This document shows, piece after piece, positions 8,425-16,240 of a stretch of 64,000 nucleotides of DNA. The notes below the pieces were generated by a model. The model did no database searches. It was not told the DNA's origin and saw nothing but the letters and a program-made list of their open reading frames with translations. The stretch lies in the NCBI RefSeq assembly GCF_012927265.1, contig NZ_JABBGF010000001.1, positions 2,272,729 through 2,336,728 on the forward strand, written 5' to 3'. The position numbers and the translations under genes were made by a program. The stretch is from Chryseobacterium cheonjiense. Its GTDB lineage: Bacteria; Bacteroidota; Bacteroidia; Flavobacteriales; Weeksellaceae. The first letter of the stretch is position 1. Each line of letters opens with the position of its first letter.

Positions 8425-9090
8425 ATGAACTATTTAGAATTCAAAGAGATTAGAAAAAAACTCAATATGAAGCAGGCAGAGATCGCAAAATCTATTGGAG
8501 TTGGCACCAGGGCCGTACAATACTGGGAAAAAGGCGAACGAAAGATCCCGGAAACTACTGCTTATTTTGTGACCAATTTACTTCTGGACCAGGAAAAGAA
8601 ACAAAGTGAAGACAGCGCGTCACCACTCGCTTTTTCAGATCTGAAAATAATGAACGTTCCGCTTGCCAACCAATATGCACAGGCTGGCTATCTGAGCAGA
8701 TTTGCAGATGAAGAATATATAGAAAGCTTACCTACAATCCCTTTTACCGATGATGTAGAACACCGTGGCGAATACATGTGTTTTGAAGTAAGAGGAGACA
8801 GCATGGACGACGGGTCCTACGAAAGCTATCTTGAAGGTGATATTATCTTATGCAGAAATATCCGGCAGGATTACTGGATGAGCAAGCTGCATTATGATAA
8901 ATGGGATTTTGTAATCGTTCACAAAGAGAAAGGCATCCTGGTAAAGCGTATCATCAACCATGATGTTGAGAAAGGCATTATCACGCTTCATTCTCTTAAT
9001 GAATATTACGATGATTTCGAAATCCATCTTGATGATGTTGCCAAACTGTTCAATATCATCAGTACAAGACGTAAAAACAACAGAAGATAA
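8425..9090 (+). CDS. CI/LexA-like self-cleaving repressor (XRE + S24 peptidase)
   Basis: The 221-residue protein has an XRE-type HTH at about residues 5-55 (MKQAEIAKSIGVGTRAVQYW) and a C-terminal S24 peptidase domain. The catalytic Ser is in RGDSMDDG (about Ser126) and the Lys in GILVKRI (about Lys174). The expected autocleavage site is Ala87-Gly88 in YAQAGYL. Proteins of this type repress target promoters until RecA-stimulated autocleavage during DNA damage (family knowledge). It faces the injection system operon convergently and carries a palindromic operator in its own promoter. It probably ties particle production, lysis or cargo expression to stress, but which promoters it binds is inferred. 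Confidence 0.88.
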   Translation: MNYLEFKEIRKKLNMKQAEIAKSIGVGTRAVQYWEKGERKIPETTAYFVTNLLLDQEKKQSEDSASPLAFSDLKIMNVPLANQYAQAGYLSRFADEEYIESLPTIPFTDDVEHRGEYMCFEVRGDSMDDGSYESYLEGDIILCRNIRQDYWMSKLHYDKWDFVIVHKEKGILVKRIINHDVEKGIITLHSLNEYYDDFEIHLDDVAKLFNIISTRRKNNRR

Positions 9091-9158
9091 CTGAAACCGT
9101 CTGACTTAGTAAAGTCTTCTGCTTTGAAGATGTTATTAAGTCAGACAGATAATTTCAG
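9091..9158. terminator. Large bidirectional stem-loop between convergent genes
   Basis: GTCTGACTTA (9099-9108) pairs with TAAGTCAGAC (9137-9146). An outer CTGAAA/TTTCAG pair (9091-9096 and 9153-9158) and an inner TCTTC/GAAGA pair extend the structure. It fills the gap between the repressor gene and the end of the leftward operon and could stop transcription from both sides. Neither side has a long U run. Confidence 0.5.
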
Positions 9159-9159
9159 C

Positions 9160-10098
9160 TTATACTGCATTACAATTAAACGAAGTTGAAACCCCTGTTA
9201 TTAAACCTGTTGATGGGTTTACATCATAAATTTTACTTCTGTTATAACTTTCGAATCTTATCCATTTAATTCCCATATCTTTAAATCCGCTGCTTGCGGC
9301 ACCTGTTTCAAAACTCCCCAGATTTGCAGGAGTTGCAGGAGTTATACCGTCACTCAGGTAAATATAGCTTCCTACTTGCGGGACAGACGTTGTGAGATTA
9401 ATCGCTTTCTGCAACGGACTTTCTGTCCAGCAGATGCTTGCTCCTACTTCATTGCTATTGGTAGGGCTCTTAAATTTCCCCGAAACACAAAAAGCATCAT
9501 CAAAAGCGTAAGGCGCCTTTTTAGCAATCCAACGTTTAGATTGAAACCTAATTACATTAGACCATATTGAAACTCCGGAAGGAGATTCACAGTGGCTTCT
9601 TGCCCTGATATAAAGCACCGTATTGTCGGGAATATTTCCGCCATTCATATAAACATATTCCTGCGGAGAATAGTCGAAATCTACTTTAAAATGAATAATA
9701 TTTTTAAAGCCTATATCAGTAGCGATCTGATATTCCGGTGTGGCAAGATTGGTGGTATCTACTGTATAATCCATCACAATCTGACCGTCGTCAAGCACAT
9801 CTACTTTATTAATAGTCGGCTCTTTGCATACCGAACCGCTGCAGTTGCCGATCCTGAAAAAACTCGTTTTCCTGGTAACAACTCCTGAAGCCGTTAATTC
9901 TATAACCAGCTCGTATTCTCCCGGTGTCTGAATTTCAGGAAGCGTTACCAAACTTCCACTAGACGGCACCGGATATACAGATTGCACCGTATACGGATCT
10001 GCAGAACCTTTAATTTTGTAGTAAGCAGTTACAACCGTTACCGGAGCGGAAGATGTATAATTTATGTTAAATGAAATATTACATGTTGCTATTGCCAT
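9160..10098 (-). CDS. Beta-rich protein, putative tip or fibre component of the eCIS
   Basis: This 312-residue protein is the last gene of the leftward operon. Residues about 5-85 and 95-185 look like two Ig/fibronectin-III-like beta sandwiches (VVTAYYKIKGSADPY, and RARSHCESPSGVSIWSNVIRF near the end of the second). The C-terminal 120 residues form a separate domain with YIYLSDGITPATPANLGSF and a closing FNCNAV. It has no signal peptide, as expected for a particle assembled in the cytoplasm. Its position after the two large modular proteins suggests a distal fibre or receptor-binding role. The exact family was not recognised. Confidence 0.6.
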   Translation of the reverse strand: MAIATCNISFNINYTSSAPVTVVTAYYKIKGSADPYTVQSVYPVPSSGSLVTLPEIQTPGEYELVIELTASGVVTRKTSFFRIGNCSGSVCKEPTINKVDVLDDGQIVMDYTVDTTNLATPEYQIATDIGFKNIIHFKVDFDYSPQEYVYMNGGNIPDNTVLYIRARSHCESPSGVSIWSNVIRFQSKRWIAKKAPYAFDDAFCVSGKFKSPTNSNEVGASICWTESPLQKAINLTTSVPQVGSYIYLSDGITPATPANLGSFETGAASSGFKDMGIKWIRFESYNRSKIYDVNPSTGLITGVSTSFNCNAV

Positions 10099-10245
10099 TA
10101 TATTTTATTTTTTTGTTATTTTTCTTGATATGAAAGAGGTGCTAATGAATCCTGAAGATTAATAACACCCCTTTACAATGCTAAAGATTTGCTTTGAGAG
10201 GCAGTTCTTTTTACTTCTTATGGTATACTATATTAATAATGGTAA

Positions 10246-12867
10246 TTATCCTTCATATACACTTATCTGCACAAGATCACTGGCAAACGCCCCGCTAATA
10301 CTATCAATAACTGTCAGTTTAAATTCATACTCTCCGATGACGACGTTTTGTACCGTTAAAGAAGGTGTATTAATATTCGTGAGACTTACTATCGGCCCGG
10401 CCGTTTGTTCCCATGAATAGTAGAGAATTGCTGCTCCTGAACCTGTTCCGTTCAGAACAAAAGAGTTTTTAGAGAACGGGAATCTCTGGAATTCACCGGC
10501 ATATGCTGTTATAGAAGGTACGCTTCCTTCACAGCAATTTCCTTTCGGGAATGAGATATCATTAATTACCGTAACAGGACCATTATACCAATCTCTGATT
10601 ACTATGGTCTGCGTACATCCGTTACCATTCACATTCGCAGTTATCACAGGAATTGCAGAAGGATTCAGATCGTAGTACGTATAGCTGATATTTCCTTCAC
10701 CATCCGGTTTCAGATTAACAAAACTACCGTTCTGCCAGAAATCCCAAGTATAATCATAAGTTGTAAAGTTTTGTCCGGAAACCTTAAAGTTCACTTTTGT
10801 TGCGTTTGAAGCTCCGACCGGATAAACTACTGAAGCCACCTCTATATGTACATCAGATTCTTTTATTACTTTAATGGTACAGCTTGTAGGTTTTCCATTA
10901 ACGGTAAAAGCAATTGTCTGCCCATATAATTCAGGACTTACCTTTACCGGATTAAAAACGTACTGTCCGTCAACTATTTCCACACCTCCCTTTAATCCTG
11001 CGGCAACGACTGCCTTTACTTCTCCGTTCATCGGGTATACAGTAAATGGTATAGAGCCCGCTTTGGCACAAATAACAGTATTGGGAAGGCTTAATTTAAT
11101 ATCAACTTTCGGGGTGCAACAGATGTAAGGCAGTGAAAAATCTGCAAAAACCACAGGATTTTCCGAAGACTCATAAACAATGATAAAAGTACCTCCTCGC
11201 TGCACACCTCGTCTATGCTCCAATCCCGGATGCTTTTCTACATATTCATTAAAGTATGCTTTAAACATATCTTTATTATCCACCAGTTCTTCCAGAGACA
11301 GAATCATCACATCAAATCCCAGCTGTTTTTCATCCTTAATCTGATTGAGAAGCTTAAAAACCTTCTGATAATCCATTCCCTGATGGCCTTCAATATTATA
11401 GAATGAGTTTCTGTCTATATTAAATTGTAAAGGCTGCAGAATCTGTTCATCCGGCGACAGCCAATTGTTGTATGCTAAATTATCTCTGTATGACCGGTTG
11501 CCTGTTTTGTCAAAATTCCACGTCTTCAGAAATTCGTCACTTATGTTGTAATAAAAAGGAACCGCTTTGTTACTGAGAGGATTTAATGCCTGGGACGGGG
11601 TAATTTTTATTTGCGTACTGCCGTTATCAGCAACCGTAAAGTTTCTGAAATTCTGTACCTGCTGAAGAAAACAGCTGATCAGCAATCTTACTCTCTGCGT
11701 TGTTTTTTCTTCATCTAAAACTGATGAATTATAAAACTGATGTCTTGAAAAATCCAGCTGTCTGTCAGAAATCAATTTCCCCAGCATGATATGTTTTGGG
11801 AAAGAATCAAGATCCGGAAGGTTTACCGTAAATGCTTTTGGCAGTAATTTTATCACTTCACAATAGGTATCTGCTAAATCTTTTACGACATCATAGGCAT
11901 ACTGAAAACCTGCTTTCTGAGCAAGAAAGCTTTCCAGTGTATTTCTGAAGCCCTGATAATACGCAGTCGGAAGTCCTATTAACTGGGCAATAGCATTGAT
12001 TTTCTCAAAAATAACTTTACCATATTCATTGTTTTCCAAAACATCGGAATACAGATCTTTTATATCGTCAGACGAAAAAGATGCATCAGTACCCTGTTCT
12101 GCAATAAGCTTTTCTACAATAACACGCTCCTGCTTTCCATATTTCAGGATATCTTCTATAAACAGAGGATGAGGTTGAATACGATCCATCGGAGCTGGTT
12201 TGAGTTCACCGCTAACCGGATCTTTTACAAGAACATCTTCTCCAAGAATATTCATGATTCCATCTGCCGTAGTTACTAATACTTTGAGATTGCGGATCTG
12301 CTGAACCCCATGGTTGTCACAGTCGACTCCTCTGCAGGGGTTAACTTCTTTTTCGTAGCTTTCAAGATATAGCAGGAGATATTTATCCTGTATATTGCCA
12401 AGAGTATTTATGGGCTGAAAATCCAGATCCGCTTCCTTAGCAGTGGCAAGTTCCCAAAGTTCAACCTGTTTACCGAGACCGTTATCTTCGCGAAAGGGCT
12501 CGTATTTCACCCTGAAGTCGTCATACACTTTGAAATGTGTATATTCTTTATTTTGTATATCAATGGTTTTGAGGTCACTTACATACAAATCTTCACTTAC
12601 CTTGTTCGTATTGTTCAGGGTAAGCAGATCACCGTCGGTGGTTACCGCCACACCCTGAGAGAGCCGTATACTGCTCAGGAGTTTATCGGTATAAATAAGT
12701 TCGGGTTTAAAGCCGCATACAATACCTACTCCCTGAAGCATTACTCTGGATAAACGATCCTGATCTTCAAAAAAATCTAAAAACTCGTTAAACTGCGTAT
12801 GCTTTACGTACTGCCCTTTACTGAATTTACGGTACTGGATTGATATATTATTTAATTGATTATTCAT
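10246..12867 (-). CDS. Large modular eCIS surface/fibre protein with PKD-like C-terminus
   Basis: The 873-residue product is a paralogue of the next upstream gene. Both begin with xYRKFxxxQ...FxDxFEDQDRxSR, share SFPKHxMLG, IEGHxGMxY and GVxRGGTF, and end the shared part with DFSLPYxCC. That shared part covers about 600 residues and probably docks to the baseplate. After it come Ig-like segments and a C-terminal PKD/REJ-like domain (about 787-873, with LYYSWEQTAGP and YEFKLTVID). Such beta sandwiches often bind carbohydrates or proteins. No canonical Afp13 fibre is present in the locus, so this pair may fill that role. That assignment is inference from order and domain types. Confidence 0.65.
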   Translation of the reverse strand: MNNQLNNISIQYRKFSKGQYVKHTQFNEFLDFFEDQDRLSRVMLQGVGIVCGFKPELIYTDKLLSSIRLSQGVAVTTDGDLLTLNNTNKVSEDLYVSDLKTIDIQNKEYTHFKVYDDFRVKYEPFREDNGLGKQVELWELATAKEADLDFQPINTLGNIQDKYLLLYLESYEKEVNPCRGVDCDNHGVQQIRNLKVLVTTADGIMNILGEDVLVKDPVSGELKPAPMDRIQPHPLFIEDILKYGKQERVIVEKLIAEQGTDASFSSDDIKDLYSDVLENNEYGKVIFEKINAIAQLIGLPTAYYQGFRNTLESFLAQKAGFQYAYDVVKDLADTYCEVIKLLPKAFTVNLPDLDSFPKHIMLGKLISDRQLDFSRHQFYNSSVLDEEKTTQRVRLLISCFLQQVQNFRNFTVADNGSTQIKITPSQALNPLSNKAVPFYYNISDEFLKTWNFDKTGNRSYRDNLAYNNWLSPDEQILQPLQFNIDRNSFYNIEGHQGMDYQKVFKLLNQIKDEKQLGFDVMILSLEELVDNKDMFKAYFNEYVEKHPGLEHRRGVQRGGTFIIVYESSENPVVFADFSLPYICCTPKVDIKLSLPNTVICAKAGSIPFTVYPMNGEVKAVVAAGLKGGVEIVDGQYVFNPVKVSPELYGQTIAFTVNGKPTSCTIKVIKESDVHIEVASVVYPVGASNATKVNFKVSGQNFTTYDYTWDFWQNGSFVNLKPDGEGNISYTYYDLNPSAIPVITANVNGNGCTQTIVIRDWYNGPVTVINDISFPKGNCCEGSVPSITAYAGEFQRFPFSKNSFVLNGTGSGAAILYYSWEQTAGPIVSLTNINTPSLTVQNVVIGEYEFKLTVIDSISGAFASDLVQISVYEG

Positions 12868-12913
12868 TATTATTAATTTTTTAATGATTTTTGAAGAAGT
12901 CTTATAAGCTTCC

Positions 12914-12934
12914 CAGGCAGAAGGTCTCTGCCTG
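12914..12934 (-). other. Intra-operon hairpin between the two modular genes
   Basis: CAGGCAGA (12914-12921) pairs with TCTGCCTG (12927-12934) over a 5-nt loop. A further CTTC/GAAG pair extends it with one mismatch. It is GC-rich in an AT-rich gap of 120 bp and lacks a U run. It may set transcript stability or partial termination between the two paralogues. Confidence 0.45.
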
Positions 12935-12987
12935 AGAAGTATATAATGATAGAATGTAAGTTCTAAATCTGTGATTTCTTAATCATA

Positions 12988-15900
12988 TTAACCTCCACAA
13001 CCGTTTATAATTGCAGTTCTAATAGCAATTGCATCATAGCTCGGGTTCCATGAACCCCCTGTTCCTTCAGCCAGTTCTTTCCAGATGTATCTTTCTTGAA
13101 TCTGATAATTGACCCCGGCTCCCAGAACTATCACTTTGATGGACTTGGACAGACAGATGTTTTTCAGTCTGGTGATTTCAGCTACGTCAAGGCCGTTGGC
13201 AATATCATCGTTACCACCCGGTGTAATATCCGTAATGAGGATTACATACTTAGCTACACCGCTTCTGAATGCTCCGGCAAAATCGTACTCCACCACTCTG
13301 CTCAATGCCATATCCGTAGGTTCAGGGGCTCCGGATCCGTTTCCGATGCTTAAACCGCCCGACGGGTTATTCATTTTACCGAGCTGGCTGGTAAATGAGG
13401 ACTTATTATTATTAGACATTACTTCCATTGCCGTAATCCACTGGAATTTTGAACCGATTCCTGTATTGATAAATCTCTGAGCGGCAGGCAGACTTGTGTA
13501 TGCTGCAGCCGAGCTATAGCTGGAATTGGTTCCGGATGTATTTTCATCCGCCAATACAATACCTAATCTGTACGGATTAGTTCCTGATTGTGCCTGAATT
13601 GTATCTATGATATTGTTGGCTCCGGTTTTGGCAGCTTCAATCTGACCACCCATACTTCCCGTGTAATCAAATATGAAAACAACGTCCATACCCGAATTAC
13701 ATGGAGGCGGACCAATTTTAACGGTAACCGTTGCGATGTTACTGTCTAATTCGCCATCGTTGATATGATAGGTAAACGAGTCTGAAAGAGTATTGGTTCC
13801 GTTGTGGGTATACCTGATTTTACCATCCGGTCTCAACGTTGCTGTTCCGTGTGCCGGCTGCGTATTAATAATAACGCTTAACGGTGTATTTCCTAAATCG
13901 TAATCGTTATCTTTTACCGCGATATCCACAAATCCTTCGTTTGCTACGGAAACATAGTCGTTTACTGCTACCGGAGCAGATTTAACCTTAACAAATACCG
14001 TAGCGATATTACTGTCATCCTTACCGTCATTAACGCAATACGTGAATGAATCTTCAAGATTGGCCGAACCATCATGCGTATAAGTGAATGTGCTGTTGCT
14101 GTTTAATACTACCGATCCATAAGCCGGATTTGATTTTTTAATAACTGTTAACGGATTATTGTCTGCATCATAATCATTATCCAACACAGCAATTGTTACC
14201 GTTTTACCAAGCAGACACGTAGCATTGTCATCTTTAGCAAGAGGCGGAATGTTCGGTTTTTCTTTCGAACAGCACAGGTAAGGCAATGAGAAATCTGCAA
14301 GAACCTGGTTGCTGGCTTCCGACTGGTAAATTAATACAAAAGTACCTCCGCGTTCTACACCAGCCAAGTGTTCCAGACCAGACTTCCTGTCTAAAAATTC
14401 ACTTAAAAGCTCGCTTACCACGTCATCTTTTTTAGGATCCTGCCTTACAACGGTGACGCCATCTCCTTCTTTGGAAAAATCTGCTTTGTTGAGCAATCTT
14501 AATTTTTCGTCGAGTTTGGAAATATTGAAGAGTGTAGTTTGTGAATCGGCTTTCTGTTTGCTGATGTCACTTGAAATCGATACCAACTGCTTTCTTAAAT
14601 CATCAATTGATACGGTTTCCTTGCCCGGTTCAACCGGTGTTTCACCTTTTTGTAAAACCAGAGCGATCACGTCAAAAGCCAGTCCGTACTGAGCTTTAAG
14701 ATCGTTGATGTTCTGCAGCGCCGTTTTATAAGGCATGCCGAGATGGCCTTCGATTCTGTAAAAATCATTGTCATCAATATTGTAATTCAAAGGGTTCTGA
14801 ATAAAGTCTTCTCCCGCAAGATTGGCTGTATGATAACTTAAATTGTAAGTTTCCCGGTCTGTTTTTGTTTTTTCATAATTCCATTTATTCAATAATACTC
14901 TGTCTACATTATAATAATACGGAATAGCTTTATCACCTAATCTTACAAACTGATTGGAAGGAGTGATTTTAACAGGTCCAATATAAGACTGGAATCCGTT
15001 GATTTTCTGCACAAAACGATTGGCTAGCATTACCACTCTTTCATAATTTTCATCATCTGCCGTAGTAACCGGAGCATGATAAAAACCGTGACGGTAAAGC
15101 GTATTTTCGCCTAATCCGATTGTTGCTCCTACCCGACCCAGCATGAGGTGTTTCGGAAATGAATTTATGCTTGGACAGCATTCTGCATTAAGATGAAGAA
15201 TCAGCCCTTTTATTTCATTGTAAGTATCAATTAAATCTTTCAGTAAATCATACCGGTATTGATAATCATCCAGCCTTAATGTACCTATAGGGTATAATAA
15301 AGAATTCAGTTTATCAAGGAGATTCTGGCCACCAAAGTTGAGTCCTATATTAAAAGCACCGGCGATTGCATTAAAACCATTGCTTAACTGTGTAACAGGA
15401 GTTAAGGCATTCTGAAATCTGGTTTTTAAATCTGCTGCTCTTGCGATATTTTTATCGAGAATAACTCTTTTAGCTTCTAATTTAGGCAACTGATCAAACA
15501 GCACCTGGTAAGTATTATGCGCTTTATAGATAGTGTCTTTTGCATCCCCCGAAGAGAAAAGATCGAGAACCGATTCCGAATCTGCCAAAAGCACTTTAAG
15601 ATCAGACACCTGCTCGGCACCGTTATGGTCGCAATCTGCATCCTGACAAGGTGTTTCATCATTAGAATAACTTTCTAAGTAAAGAATAATCACCTTATTG
15701 CTGATGGCAGCTCCCAATTCTTTTATATTTTTAAACCCATTTCCGGCCGGAAGCTTATCATATTCATCCTGTGTGATTAATTCCAGAAGAGGTATTTGCT
15801 GGCCGCCGATCCGGAAGTGTTTGTATTCAACCTGATCAGTATAATTCCTGAAATATTTATAGCTATTGGCATCAAAATTTACGGTAACCTCTGAAGAGGC

Positions 15901-16227
15901 GCTTCCTTTTTTACGCAAGGTGATCATATCCCCGTCTGTAGTGACCCCGACACCCTGTGTGATCACAACGCCGTCATAATCTACAAGATCCAGCTTCTGG
16001 ATCTGCGAAAGTTCTTCCATAGAAAGTTCTGCACGGGGAATTGAAATGGGAGCAAGATAGACCGATTCGAAACCACAAGCCAGTCCTACACCGCTTAACC
16101 GGGTTCTTGACATCCTGTCCTGATCTTCAAAATAATCTATAAATTCGTTTAATTGCCCCTCAGTTAACGCCTGATTTTCGTTGAACTTTCTATATTGGGT
16201 TGTTACGTTATCTAATTTGGTATTCAT
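12988..16227 (-). CDS. Large modular eCIS surface/fibre protein with VWA domain
   Basis: The 1079-residue protein shares its first 600 or so residues with the 873-residue neighbour (see SFPKHLMLG and GVERGGTFVLIY). Residues about 660-845 hold two tandem cadherin-like repeats (LDNDYDADNNPLTVI and KDNDYDLGNTPLSVI, each followed by DSFTYxxNDGxxDSNIATV). Residues about 847-1079 form a von Willebrand factor A domain. Its MIDAS metal site looks intact: DYTGS near residue 854, a Thr in PEPTDMAL and an Asp in LITDITPGG. VWA domains with MIDAS bind protein ligands through a divalent metal. On a contractile particle this would suit target recognition. An internal structural role cannot be excluded. Confidence 0.7.
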   Translation of the reverse strand: MNTKLDNVTTQYRKFNENQALTEGQLNEFIDYFEDQDRMSRTRLSGVGLACGFESVYLAPISIPRAELSMEELSQIQKLDLVDYDGVVITQGVGVTTDGDMITLRKKGSASSEVTVNFDANSYKYFRNYTDQVEYKHFRIGGQQIPLLELITQDEYDKLPAGNGFKNIKELGAAISNKVIILYLESYSNDETPCQDADCDHNGAEQVSDLKVLLADSESVLDLFSSGDAKDTIYKAHNTYQVLFDQLPKLEAKRVILDKNIARAADLKTRFQNALTPVTQLSNGFNAIAGAFNIGLNFGGQNLLDKLNSLLYPIGTLRLDDYQYRYDLLKDLIDTYNEIKGLILHLNAECCPSINSFPKHLMLGRVGATIGLGENTLYRHGFYHAPVTTADDENYERVVMLANRFVQKINGFQSYIGPVKITPSNQFVRLGDKAIPYYYNVDRVLLNKWNYEKTKTDRETYNLSYHTANLAGEDFIQNPLNYNIDDNDFYRIEGHLGMPYKTALQNINDLKAQYGLAFDVIALVLQKGETPVEPGKETVSIDDLRKQLVSISSDISKQKADSQTTLFNISKLDEKLRLLNKADFSKEGDGVTVVRQDPKKDDVVSELLSEFLDRKSGLEHLAGVERGGTFVLIYQSEASNQVLADFSLPYLCCSKEKPNIPPLAKDDNATCLLGKTVTIAVLDNDYDADNNPLTVIKKSNPAYGSVVLNSNSTFTYTHDGSANLEDSFTYCVNDGKDDSNIATVFVKVKSAPVAVNDYVSVANEGFVDIAVKDNDYDLGNTPLSVIINTQPAHGTATLRPDGKIRYTHNGTNTLSDSFTYHINDGELDSNIATVTVKIGPPPCNSGMDVVFIFDYTGSMGGQIEAAKTGANNIIDTIQAQSGTNPYRLGIVLADENTSGTNSSYSSAAAYTSLPAAQRFINTGIGSKFQWITAMEVMSNNNKSSFTSQLGKMNNPSGGLSIGNGSGAPEPTDMALSRVVEYDFAGAFRSGVAKYVILITDITPGGNDDIANGLDVAEITRLKNICLSKSIKVIVLGAGVNYQIQERYIWKELAEGTGGSWNPSYDAIAIRTAIINGCGG

Positions 16228-16240
16228 TGTTTATCAATTT

